From CAYYGL01 sp964471235 (GTDB lineage: Bacteria > Calditrichota > Calditrichia > RBG-13-44-9 > J075), in assembly GCA_964471235.1 (NCBI GenBank), contig CAYYGL010000001.1:62001-126000 (forward strand): DNA of 64,000 bases, given 5' to 3'. The position numbers and the translations under genes were made by a program. Below, piece after piece: positions 14,693 through 22,770 of this stretch. Under the pieces are notes generated by a model that was not told the origin of the DNA, made no database searches, and saw only the letters and a list, made by a program, of their open reading frames with translations. Every line of letters starts with the position of its first letter. Within the stretch, counting starts at the first letter, position 1.

Positions 14693-17600
14693 ATGAACAA
14701 AATCATTCAGTTTGCCTTACGAAGCCCATTGTTAATGATTGTATTGGGCTTATTGGTGATGGCGGGAGGCTATTACAGCTACCGGCAGTTACCCATAGAT
14801 GCCTTCCCCGATGTCTCGCCCAACCTGGTGCAGGTGTTTACCGAAACCGAAGGGCTGGCACCGGAGGAGGTGGAAAAATATGTTACTTATCCGATTGAAG
14901 TGGTAATGAACGGACTGCCCAATCTGAAATCCATCCGCTCGGTCTCCAACTTCGGATTATCGGTAGTGAACATCTACTTCGAGGATGGCACCGATATTTA
15001 CTTTGCCCGCCAATTGGTCAATGAGCGTCTCCAGGAAGCGCGGGAACAAATTCCGGAGGGATTCGGCGAACCGGCAATGGGACCCATCTCCACTGGTATG
15101 GGATTGGTGTTGTTTTATTACCTGGAAGATGAGGAGGGAAAATATAGTCTGGAAGAACTGCGCACCATCCAGGACTGGCTGATTAAATTTCACCTGCAAA
15201 CCGTGCCCGGAGTGACCGAGGTGCTGGGTATCGGCGGCTGGGAAAGACAATATCATGTAGTGCTCGATCCGTACGCCCTGCTTCGCTACAATGTGACCAC
15301 CGGTGATATTCTGGAAACCATTGAGGAGAATAACCTGAACGTGGGCGCCCAGTTTATTGAGAAAAATTCGGAAGAGTTTATCGTGCGCTCCGTGGGTCTG
15401 GCATCCACCATTGAAGACATTGAAAACATTGTGGTAAAAGCGGAAGATGGCACCCCGATATACTTAAAACAATTGGCTGATGTAAAAATCGGTGGCGCCA
15501 TTCGCCGGGGAATTCAGACCCGTAATGGAATTGGTGAAGTGGTGGCGGGAATGGTGATCAAACTTTTCGGGAGTAATTCTTCCACGGTTATCGGGGCGGT
15601 GGAGGATAAGTTGAGTGAAATTAACCGCATTCTTCCCCCCGGCATTAAAATTGTACCATACTACGAACAAAAAACCCTGGTGGAAGCCTGTGTAAAAACC
15701 GTGACCGATGCCTTAAAAGAAGGTATCATTCTGGTGGTGATCATTTTGATGCTGTTTCTGGGCGCCATTCGTCCCAGCCTGGTGGTTGCCATCGCCATTC
15801 CCTTCTCGGTATTGTTTGCCATCATTGGAATGCGGTATTTTGGGATTTCCGCAAACCTGATGTCCTTCGGCGGATTGGCAATTGCCATTGGAATGATGGT
15901 GGATGGCGCCGTGGTGATTGTAGAAAATATGGACCGGATGTTGCGGGAGTCCGACCCCGATGAACCGCGAATCCACGTGGTAGCGCGCGCCTGTAAAGAA
16001 GTGGTACGACCCATCGCCTTTGCCGTGATCATCATCATCATCGTTTTCCTACCCTTGTTTACCCTGCAAGGGGTGGAGGGGAAAACATTCCGCCCCTTAG
16101 CTTATACCATTGCCCTGGCAATGACCGGCTCCCTGGTATTTACCATTCTCCTGGCGCCGGTGCTGTCTTTTCTGCTGATGCGCCGGCCCAGGAAGTCAAA
16201 AGAAGCCGGCTCTAAAGGCGGTGAACACCAAATCTGGATTGTCCGGCTGCTGTTAAAAATCTATGACCCGCTGGTCACTTTTTTCGTGAAAAAGAGAGCT
16301 GTTGCAGTAATCCTGGCGGCAGTGTTAATTCTCATCGGTGCGCTGATTTACCCCCGGTTGGGAACCGAATTTACCCCCACCCTTCAAGAAGGCACCATCG
16401 TGCTGCGGCTGACCATGGCACCATCCATTGCCCTGGAGGAGAGTAAGCGGATCACATTACTTGTGGAACGCCGGGTGATGAGGATCCCGGAAGTCACCGG
16501 GGTGGTCACTCGCATTGGGCGCGGCGAAGTGGGAGCACACACCGACCCGGTGAACAGCGCCGAAATGTATGTATTGCTAAAACCCCGTGAGGAATGGCGT
16601 AGCGCGCAAACCCAGGCGGAAATTGAGGAGATTATCCGTAAGGAAGTTGGCAATGTGCCCGGGGTGCTCACCAACCTGACCCAGCCCATCCAGATGACCG
16701 TGGATGAACTGTTGGAAGGGGTGCGGGCGGAATTAGCGATTAAGTTGTTCGGAGATGAGATTGATGTGCTAAAGGAAAAAGCAAATGAGATTGCCGCCGT
16801 CATCCAGCGAATTCCGGGAGCGGCAGACGTGCAGCCGGACCAGATCAGCGGTACGCCGCAGTTGTTGATAAAAATCAACCGTCATGCCATCGCCCGATAT
16901 GGGATTAACGTATCCGATGTGCAGCGGGTTATTCGTGCTGCCGTCGGTGGTGAGACGGCAGGTCAGATATTCGAAGGCATTCGCCGTTTTGATATCTATG
17001 TGCGTTTTGCCCCGCAATACCGGGATTCCAAAGAGGCAATTGGCGAGATTCTTATCGAAGCGCCCAACGGTGCTAAGGTTCCTCTGGCACAATTGGCTGC
17101 CATCGAGGAGATTGTCGGTCCCCGGCAAATTACCAGGGAGAATAACCAGCGGTTTATCACCGTGCAATGTAATGTGGTCGGCAGGGACATCGGTTCGTTT
17201 GTAGCGGAAGGCCAGCGGGCGATTGAGGAAAACGTCAATTTGCCGCCCGGTTACCTGGTCACCTGGGGCGGACAATTCCGCTTGCAGCAGGAAGCCAACA
17301 AACGGCTTAGCGTGGTGGTGCCCATTACCCTGTTTATCATCTTCATCTTACTGTTCTCCAGTTTTAACTCGCTGAAGAATTCCTTATTAATCCTGTTAAA
17401 TATTCCTCTGGCATTGGTGGGTGGAGTGGTTGCCCTGTGGATTAGCGGGCAAAACCTTTCCGTTCCCGCCTCAGTAGGATTCATCGCCCTGTTCGGTATT
17501 GCCCTGTTAAACGGAATTGTTCTGGTTACCTATATCAATCAACTCCGAATGGAAGGGCTTCCGGTTGATGAAGCCTCTATCCGGGGCGCCGGTTTAAGGC

Positions 17601-17809
17601 TGCGCCCGGTGTTAATGACCGCACTGGCGGCGGCCCTGGGGATGATTCCACTGCTCTTTTCCAGCGGCATCGGCAGCGAAGTGCAGCGCCCCCTGGCTAC
17701 GGTGGTGGTAGGCGGATTGTTCACCTCTACAGTGTTAACCCTGTTGGTGATTCCGGCATTGTATAAATGGTTTGCCATAGATGTGGACTCGGAAACGGGC
17801 GTCAGGTAA
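14693..17809 (+). CDS. Heavy-metal efflux RND pump (CzcA/HME family)
   Basis: 1038 residues, twelve membrane helices and two large periplasmic loops, as in all RND pumps. Helix 4 reads AIGMMVDGAVVIVEN: Asp404 and the EN pair are present, but the first Asp of the classical zinc pump motif (DFG in CzcA) is Ala398. The three-methionine copper site of CusA is also absent: the aligned positions carry Leu, Glu-Met shifted, and Leu. So the metal is probably divalent (Zn, Cd, Co or Ni) but not certain. AGGAG lies 9 bases before ATG. Its operon partners are the channel and adaptor genes upstream and a P-II gene downstream. Confidence 0.92.
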   Translation: MNKIIQFALRSPLLMIVLGLLVMAGGYYSYRQLPIDAFPDVSPNLVQVFTETEGLAPEEVEKYVTYPIEVVMNGLPNLKSIRSVSNFGLSVVNIYFEDGTDIYFARQLVNERLQEAREQIPEGFGEPAMGPISTGMGLVLFYYLEDEEGKYSLEELRTIQDWLIKFHLQTVPGVTEVLGIGGWERQYHVVLDPYALLRYNVTTGDILETIEENNLNVGAQFIEKNSEEFIVRSVGLASTIEDIENIVVKAEDGTPIYLKQLADVKIGGAIRRGIQTRNGIGEVVAGMVIKLFGSNSSTVIGAVEDKLSEINRILPPGIKIVPYYEQKTLVEACVKTVTDALKEGIILVVIILMLFLGAIRPSLVVAIAIPFSVLFAIIGMRYFGISANLMSFGGLAIAIGMMVDGAVVIVENMDRMLRESDPDEPRIHVVARACKEVVRPIAFAVIIIIIVFLPLFTLQGVEGKTFRPLAYTIALAMTGSLVFTILLAPVLSFLLMRRPRKSKEAGSKGGEHQIWIVRLLLKIYDPLVTFFVKKRAVAVILAAVLILIGALIYPRLGTEFTPTLQEGTIVLRLTMAPSIALEESKRITLLVERRVMRIPEVTGVVTRIGRGEVGAHTDPVNSAEMYVLLKPREEWRSAQTQAEIEEIIRKEVGNVPGVLTNLTQPIQMTVDELLEGVRAELAIKLFGDEIDVLKEKANEIAAVIQRIPGAADVQPDQISGTPQLLIKINRHAIARYGINVSDVQRVIRAAVGGETAGQIFEGIRRFDIYVRFAPQYRDSKEAIGEILIEAPNGAKVPLAQLAAIEEIVGPRQITRENNQRFITVQCNVVGRDIGSFVAEGQRAIEENVNLPPGYLVTWGGQFRLQQEANKRLSVVVPITLFIIFILLFSSFNSLKNSLLILLNIPLALVGGVVALWISGQNLSVPASVGFIALFGIALLNGIVLVTYINQLRMEGLPVDEASIRGAGLRLRPVLMTALAAALGMIPLLFSSGIGSEVQRPLATVVVGGLFTSTVLTLLVIPALYKWFAIDVDSETGVR

Positions 17810-18151
17810 TTATCGAGGGATTCACAATGCTTGCCCCCTGGCGTTCCATCCGGGGAGACAGGAAAGGTAATTAAGTCAGCCATGGATTGACGCAGATGAA
17901 CACAGATACAGCCTCTACCCCGGTTTACAGGTTGAAAAATTTCCGGTTCCGGGTTAAACGCGTTAGATTGCGATGATGGTGTTGGAGATGCAGTTGCTAT
18001 AAATGGATTTATGACAGGGAGGCTCTACAGCGGGAGTCGCTGAACGCCCCCCACAACCTGAGTCGTTCAAAATAATCCGTGAAATTCAGTGTCAATCCGT
18101 GGCTTTAAAATCATTCTAAGATAGGACAAATTAGAAAAAAGGAGAAATACC
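17810..18151. other. Spacer between pump and P-II genes with ancient repeat-like words
   Basis: About 340 bases without a gene. It contains GATTGACGCAGATGAACAC and CAATCCGTGGCTTTAAA, words that I recall from spacer repeats in many unrelated genomes, and a P-II ribosome site (AAAGGAG) at its end. No promoter was found with confidence. Confidence 0.3.
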
Positions 18152-18493
18152 ATGAAGCATATTATTGCTTATATCAAACCGCATAAGTTGAGCCAGGTAA
18201 CCCTGGAATTGCACAAGGTGAAAGGGTTAACCGGCATGACCGTGCTGGATGTGCGCGGCTTCGGTCGCACCAAAGCCAAAGACGCGCCGCATCGGATTGT
18301 GGAAGATTTGGTTGATTATGTTCCCCATGTAAAAATCGAGATTTTCTGCCGGGATGAATTGGTAGAAGAAATCGTTGCCACCATTCAGCGGGAAGCTCAC
18401 ACCGGTTTGCGTGGCGACGGCAAGATTTATATAACCGGCTGTGAGGACGCTATCCGGATTAGCAGCGGGGAGAGAGGGGAAGTGGCAATCTAA
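18152..18493 (+). CDS. P-II family signalling protein of the heavy-metal-efflux-associated group
   Basis: 113 residues with the P-II ferredoxin-like fold: IIAYIKPHKL start, VRGFGR before the T-loop, HVKIEI, and a C-terminal THTGLRGDGKIYI-like ATP-binding segment. In the T-loop, the E. coli GlnB tyrosines 46 and 51 are His47 and Asp52, so uridylylation is not possible. A group of P-II proteins lacking that tyrosine and lying next to metal-efflux RND genes has been described ('PII-NG'); this gene follows the pump gene by 340 bases and fits. It may gate the pump or respond to nucleotides; that is inference. A 3' fragment of a second copy lies at 19490-19591. Confidence 0.88.
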   Translation: MKHIIAYIKPHKLSQVTLELHKVKGLTGMTVLDVRGFGRTKAKDAPHRIVEDLVDYVPHVKIEIFCRDELVEEIVATIQREAHTGLRGDGKIYITGCEDAIRISSGERGEVAI

Positions 18494-18608
18494 CATATTC
18501 AATGGGAGAAGATTTTGAGAATCCCAATAATCTGATTATCCTTAATACTCCGGGTCATCTATATTTGGATAGCAAACAATAAGTAAAAGCTAAAGTTGTT
18601 TTAGGAAA

Positions 18609-18824
18609 TTGATTGAGGTGAATCCGGAAAACCAGGAAGCATTCGTGAATCTGGGCGCTGCCCTTTGGGGAAAAGGCCGCGTTAACCTTTGGGATAATGA
18701 GAGGGTGGCGCAAGATTTTCAAAGTTTTTATTACTGGTGCGATAGTGAGATAACTCCCGGGGTGAGACAGGAAATTGAGCGGATTAAAATGGAAATGAAA
18801 CCCGCAATGCCCGGAAATCCGTAA
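18609..18824 (+). pseudogene. Possible remnant of a TPR-type gene
   Basis: The frame reads IEVNPENQEAFVNLGAALWG, close to a tetratricopeptide repeat junction, then loses resemblance. A stop codon lies 18 bases upstream of the first possible start (TTG 18609), and there is no ribosome site, so it is likely a decayed gene end rather than a working gene. It may equally be a chance reading. Confidence 0.3.
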
Positions 18825-18841
18825 AAAAGAAATTAATTGCT

Positions 18842-19135
18842 TCAATCTAATTTTTGAAAGGATTTTCGATAAACATCTTTACGATGAACGATTCTCAGAA
18901 GGTATATCGCTTGATCATCAAATGTAAAAATGAGTCGATAAACGTGTTTAACTTTCGCCCTCCACACATTCTTATAGCCATGCAATTTCTTGATATCAAC
19001 GGAAGGATGAAAAACGTTTTCGGTAAGGAGCACAGCGATTTCTCAACTTCGCTGTTTGATATCATCTGGCAATTTCTTCAAATCCTTAGCAAAAACCGGG
19101 GTTCGATGAATATCCCGCTTATTCGATGAATTCAT
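18842..19135 (-). pseudogene. RelE/ParE-type toxin gene with an internal TGA stop
   Basis: From ATG at 19135, overlapping the antitoxin end, the frame reads through RTPVFAKDLKKLPDDIKQR, then a TGA at 19045-19043, then EIAVLLTENVFHPSVDIKKL and VWRAKVKHVYRLIF, ending at 18842. Both halves are in the same frame and together give the normal RelE-like length of about 97 residues with the expected KLxGYKNxWRxKV core and C-terminal RKDVY. So one nonsense change has interrupted it. A shorter product could start at GTG 19033, but it would lack the first helices. Confidence 0.78.
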
Positions 19136-19334
19136 CAAAGCTCTGTACTTTTTGTGTTTGGCCGGTTTCTACTTCTTTCAGTGCTTGTTCAAGTTTGCCA
19201 CGAAAATTCTTTTGATAGATTTTTTCCCGGGGAAGAATGGTTTCTAATAATTCACCTAAGAGGTTATAAGCATAAATAATTTCTTTAATTTTATCTTCCG
19301 AAAGGGTAATTGTTACCTTGGTGCTATTCTCCAT
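19119..19334 (-). CDS. Antitoxin-like protein upstream of the broken RelE toxin
   Basis: 71 residues: MENSTKVTITLSEDKIKEII, a ribbon-like start followed by a charged helical tail ending VQSFDEFIE. AGGAGAGC lies just before ATG. It precedes and overlaps the interrupted toxin frame by 17 bases, the usual antitoxin-toxin order. Exact family not recognised. With the toxin broken it may now act only as a DNA-binding remnant. Confidence 0.6.
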   Translation of the reverse strand: MENSTKVTITLSEDKIKEIIYAYNLLGELLETILPREKIYQKNFRGKLEQALKEVETGQTQKVQSFDEFIE

Positions 19335-19489
19335 GTTGCTCTCCTGAACATGTATAAATCCGTTTTTTTTTATTATTCAGAATATAAAACAGTTTCGAGA
19401 AAATCAAAATGAAAAACATTGTTTGAAAAAGTAACTGCACTTATGGCGATGCTCACTGACTGTGTGAAAATTATCAGTCAGTTCAAACC

Positions 19490-19591
19490 AAAGCCCACAC
19501 CGGTTTACCCGGCGACGGCAAAATTTATATAACCGGCTGTGAGGACGCCATCCGGATTAGCAGCGGGGAGCGGGGGGAAGTGGCGGTGTGA
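19490..19591 (+). pseudogene. Duplicated 3' end of the P-II gene
   Basis: 102 bases translate as K-A-H-T-G-L-P-G-D-G-K-I-Y-I-T-G-C and on to SSGERGEVAV with a stop, almost identical to the last 33 residues of the P-II protein at 18152-18493 (there, GLRGDG and VAI). The DNA is also nearly identical for most of this stretch. Upstream similarity ends abruptly, so a partial duplication or recombination left only the tail. The RelE module and TPR remnant lie between the two copies. Confidence 0.85.
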
Positions 19592-19861
19592 TCCCTTTGC
19601 GAAACAATTAGTTTGATTTGGCAAAAAAATGAACTTATGTTTTTTGAAACGGACGCATGAGCAATTGCAAGTCATTCTCCCCGAAGGGAAAAAATAGGAG
19701 AGCCGCGAATATGTGCCCGGAACACGCACAGCCCTGAAAGAGCAACATCATCCCTTATTATTTCGCTCGTTCAGGGCAACGGATCGTGTATGGTGCAATT
19801 TGTCATGGGTCTTTTGGAACAGTTGATCTCTTTGGAAAAAACATAGATGAAGGAGAATACA

Positions 19862-20962
19862 ATGAAATCAAACACCTTTTTCTTGATATTCGGTTGTCTT
19901 ATCATCCTGGCTCAAATAGGACTGGAGGTAAGGGGTGAAAATCCGGCAAAAACCACCGGCAAGCAACTCTTTCTCACCAACTGCGCCGCCTGCCACGGTG
20001 CCAATCTGGAAGGGAATCCTCCCGCTTTCCCATCCCTGAAGAATGTGAAAGAGCGGCTCTCCCGGGAACAAATTCGCACCCAGATAATTAATGGCAAAAA
20101 CGCCATGCCATCATTCAGGCATTTGTCGCCGAAGGAGATTGATGCGATTATTGACTATGTGTTAGGAGAAGCCAATCCCGTCGTAGAGAGCACACCGCTG
20201 CCACCGGAGAAGCAGGGCGAACTTATCTTTAAGGGAACCTGCAACAGTTGTCATCGTGCTACGGTGACCGATCCCCGGCCGGGCGGGTTACCCTTTCGTC
20301 ATCACATGGAACCGGCGCCGCTTGCGGGTGCCACCAAACGCTTTAGCCGGGAAGAGTTCAACTGGATTCTGGATATGGGACCGGGATACATGCCCTCGTT
20401 TTCCAACCTGGGCGAAGAAGACCGGGAGGCATTGTGGCGTTATCTCAAAACCCTGGAGGGTAAAGGCGAACCGCGTGGGATAACCATGATGCAGATGCAC
20501 TGGAGAATGATAGGACGGGGCGGCATGATGGGTCGAGGGGGCATGATGGGGATGATGGGGAGAAGGCACCGGGGAATGGGATGGCGAGGACGCTGGCGAC
20601 AGGAAGGTCGGGTAAACAAACCGACGAAGGAAATGATTGCCGAAGCCATTCGGGTACATATTCAGCTCGACCAAAAATTAAACAACGGTTTTTATGTGTT
20701 GCAAGACCCACAAACCGGTAAGACCCTGCGGCTGACATTGAAAAAAATTCACCATGACCGGGTTATTCAAACCATTGACGGTTTTCTGGTGATGGGCGTG
20801 GATATGGTTTCAACAAGCGGGGAGCGGTATGATGTGGATTTTTTCTTACAACAGCAGGGAGACGAACTACTGGTTTTCCAGGCGATGATTCATAAGGTTA
20901 ATGCCCAACCCCGCTACACCTGGAAATTAAAGGATGGGTACTGGGAGCAGGAGGGGAAGTGA
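19862..20962 (+). CDS. Secreted diheme cytochrome c with Met/Gly/Arg-rich linker and extra C-terminal domain
   Basis: 366 residues from ATG 19862, which follows AGGAG by 6 bases; an ATG 15 bases earlier lies over that site and is rejected. After a signal peptide there are two class I cytochrome c domains: C41-A-A-C44-H45 with likely axial Met82, and C127-N-S-C130-H131 with Met177 as candidate. Residues 209-240 are packed with Met, Gly and Arg (GGMMGRGGMMGMMGRRHRGM), a spelling seen in copper-handling proteins. Residues 250-366 form an additional domain I do not recognise. Located between the P-II remnants and DUF302/SHOCT genes, ahead of the copper-type RND set. Confidence 0.85.
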   Translation: MKSNTFFLIFGCLIILAQIGLEVRGENPAKTTGKQLFLTNCAACHGANLEGNPPAFPSLKNVKERLSREQIRTQIINGKNAMPSFRHLSPKEIDAIIDYVLGEANPVVESTPLPPEKQGELIFKGTCNSCHRATVTDPRPGGLPFRHHMEPAPLAGATKRFSREEFNWILDMGPGYMPSFSNLGEEDREALWRYLKTLEGKGEPRGITMMQMHWRMIGRGGMMGRGGMMGMMGRRHRGMGWRGRWRQEGRVNKPTKEMIAEAIRVHIQLDQKLNNGFYVLQDPQTGKTLRLTLKKIHHDRVIQTIDGFLVMGVDMVSTSGERYDVDFFLQQQGDELLVFQAMIHKVNAQPRYTWKLKDGYWEQEGK

Positions 20963-21099
20963 AATAAGCACTTCTAAACAACATGGAAAAAAGGAAAGTC
21001 TTCCCACTTCGCCGTGGACCGATTAGGGATATGATTTTTTCCGGATCGCAACGGAACTTGTAAATCCCGCGGCTTTACATCTCTAACGGGGAGAGAGTT

Positions 21100-21156
21100 A
21101 TGAAAATCCTTCAGAATTGTTTTGAACAGGTCATTCATATACTTTCCTTTTTGTAA
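21100..21156 (+). CDS. Possible 18-residue leader peptide
   Basis: ATG at 21100 follows GGGGAGAG by about 6 bases and opens an 18-codon frame, MKILQNCFEQVIHILSFL, with TAA at 21154-21156. Its stop codon lies in the left arm of the palindrome at 21146-21191. The arrangement resembles a leader peptide coupled to a regulatory structure, but so short a frame can arise by chance. Confidence 0.25.
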   Translation: MKILQNCFEQVIHILSFL

Positions 21157-21191
21157 AGAAAATATATATCAATATTTTCCTTTTAACAAGG
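21146..21191. promoter_or_regulatory. Imperfect palindrome, possible operator
   Basis: The perfect core GAAAATAT (21158-21165) / ATATTTTC (21172-21179) surrounds a 6-base centre; outer parts (CCTTTTTGTAAA against TTTTAACAAGG) continue the symmetry imperfectly. Forty-six bases in all, about 225 bases before DUF302. It could bind a dimeric regulator or fold as RNA. Confidence 0.4.
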
Positions 21192-21415
21192 AAACTATTG
21201 ACAGGGTGTAATAGGTTGAGGGCATCGTTAACAAAGTTTTATATGACAAAATTAATTCTTATATCTCCCGGTGATTGAATTCGTTATCTTCTGTTACAGA
21301 TAAAAAGCAGAACGTTGTAACATAGATTGGGTTATGGAATCCAATATATTTTGGGTGTGAATTGAATTTTGCAAACGGGTGTTAAAAGCTTACCACATAA
21401 CAGGAGGAGATTCTC

Positions 21416-21802
21416 ATGAGTTACTATTTTTCCCGTAAATTAAATATGGGCTTTGACGCAGCCATTGATAAAGTGACCGAAGCCTTAAAAGAGGAGGGGT
21501 TCGGCATACTGACCGAAATCGATGTGAAAGAAACGCTGAAGAAGAAGCTGGATGTGGATTTTCAACCGTATCGGATTTTGGGTGCCTGCAACCCGCCTTT
21601 TGCGTATCAGGCATTACAGGCAGAGGATAAAATCGGCACCATGCTGCCCTGCAATGTGATTGTTCAGCAAACCGGGGAAAACGAAGTGGAAGTGGCTGCG
21701 GTAGACCCCATTGCCTCCATGCAGGCAATTGAAAATCCGAAATTAGGTGAAGTAGCACACCAGGTTCAGGAAAAATTAAAAAAAGTGATTGAGAGTTTGT
21801 AG
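21416..21802 (+). CDS. DUF302 protein
   Basis: 128 residues, all DUF302. Features seen: a start MSYYFSRKLNMGFDAAIDKV, GFGILTEIDV, ILGACNPPFAYQAL and MLPCNVIVQQ, with Cys59 and Cys76 in the two positions that are often conserved. The family's role is unknown but it recurs in redox and metal-stress clusters. No signal peptide, so probably cytoplasmic. GGAGGAG precedes the start. The SHOCT gene starts 15 bases after its stop, so the two are cotranscribed. Confidence 0.88.
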   Translation: MSYYFSRKLNMGFDAAIDKVTEALKEEGFGILTEIDVKETLKKKLDVDFQPYRILGACNPPFAYQALQAEDKIGTMLPCNVIVQQTGENEVEVAAVDPIASMQAIENPKLGEVAHQVQEKLKKVIESL

Positions 21803-21817
21803 AACCCCGGAGGAAAG

Positions 21818-22051
21818 ATGATGGGTCATGATATGTGGGGATGGGGATGGATGTGGTTCGGGTGGGTGTTGTGGTTAATTCTTATCGCAGTGATCATTTG
21901 GGCGGTCGTGAGGTTCACCAGCAGCGCTTCCGGACGGTCACATTCTACGCCACCTCAGGAGAGCGCCCTGGACATTCTTAAAAAGCGGTACGCCCGCGGG
22001 GAAATTTCCCGGGAAGAGTTTGAACAGATGAAAAAGGATTTAATGGAGTGA
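21818..22051 (+). CDS. Short membrane protein with C-terminal SHOCT domain
   Basis: 77 residues. A Met/Trp/Gly-rich start (MMGHDMWGWGWMWFGW) runs into one membrane helix (VLWLILIAVIIWAVV), then a SHOCT segment ALDILKKRYARGEISREEFEQM. SHOCT domains are short C-terminal helical pairs of unclear function, common in small membrane proteins of metal-resistance loci. GGAGGAAAG precedes the double ATG. The His and Met residues at the N-terminus could bind copper; that is inference. Confidence 0.85.
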   Translation: MMGHDMWGWGWMWFGWVLWLILIAVIIWAVVRFTSSASGRSHSTPPQESALDILKKRYARGEISREEFEQMKKDLME

Positions 22052-22213
22052 GAAAACGGGAGTCTATTTTTTCTTCACTGTTTAACAGATATGAGGGGAT
22101 TTTTTCTCGCACCGTAAGATAGATTATAGCATTTACCGGGAAAAACACCTATATTGCTCCGTATTTGAAATGTACAGAAACCGGCACATGTTTTTAGAAG
22201 GCAGCAGTAGCCA

Positions 22214-22603
22214 ATGACTAAAACTCGTATCCATGACACCTTTTCCCGTCTACTGGTAATACTCATCTTAGCCGCTACATTTCATTTCCAGGCGCCGCTT
22301 GCCAACCGGGCAATGGATAAGAAATGCTGCGTGAACTCGGAGATGGCATGCTGCAAGGGTGACATACCCGGGAGAACCGTCTGCTGCATCGAACACACTG
22401 AACACGATTCGGAGAATGCCGCCCCGATTCGGGCAATTCCCCATTCAAATCAATCCTTAACAAAACTTCTTGCCGCTGGTCTTAATCTGCCCCCTACACT
22501 TTACCAAATTCCGCAAATTGCACTAAAAACCAATCTTTCAACTGATTTTTTTCTCCACCAGGATAATCATCTCTATTTGCAGAACTCCTCTCTTTTGATT
22601 TGA
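22214..22603 (+). CDS. Small secreted Cys-rich protein before the second outer-membrane channel gene
   Basis: 129 residues. A hydrophobic segment (LLVILILAATFHFQAPLA) suggests a signal peptide. The mature N-terminus is crowded with Cys: KKCCVNSEMACCKGD and TVCCIEHTEHD, six Cys in pairs plus His, suitable for soft-metal binding. The tail ends LYLQNSSLLI. No family recognised. It occupies the same place before an efflux channel as the gene at 10743. A role in copper or silver buffering is inference from composition and neighbours. Confidence 0.6.
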   Translation: MTKTRIHDTFSRLLVILILAATFHFQAPLANRAMDKKCCVNSEMACCKGDIPGRTVCCIEHTEHDSENAAPIRAIPHSNQSLTKLLAAGLNLPPTLYQIPQIALKTNLSTDFFLHQDNHLYLQNSSLLI

Positions 22604-22770
22604 TCCTCCTCTCGCTATACAGGCGTACTATATCCAATCGGCTTCCCCGGGCTTTCTTTTTCCAGGGGAAATAGCCGTCTTGATGGAACTCCTCTGTTTC
22701 CTTTACTGGAAATGCAAAACGGATTTCCCAATCGGTAACCAGTTTAGTTGATTTACCAGAGAGGACTGCT

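Larger units (their letters stand above)
20963..21415. other. 450-base regulatory spacer before the DUF302 gene
   Basis: No long gene. It holds a possible 18-codon leader reading at 21100-21156, an imperfect AT-rich palindrome at 21146-21191, a TTGACA at 21198-21203 without a convincing -10 partner, and a good ribosome site (GGAGGAG) for DUF302. TTGAACAGGTCATTCA at 21123-21138 recalls half of the SmtB operator, but its second half is degenerate. Confidence 0.4.

Noticed and set aside
14693..17809. Assigning the first pump firmly to zinc (CzcA)
   Set aside because: The first Asp of the DFG motif is Ala398 and the Met triad of copper pumps is missing, so the metal cannot be settled by eye.
21123..21138. 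TTGAACAGGTCATTCA as a second SmtB-type operator
   Set aside because: Only the left half fits; the right half TCATTCA departs from TGTTCAA.
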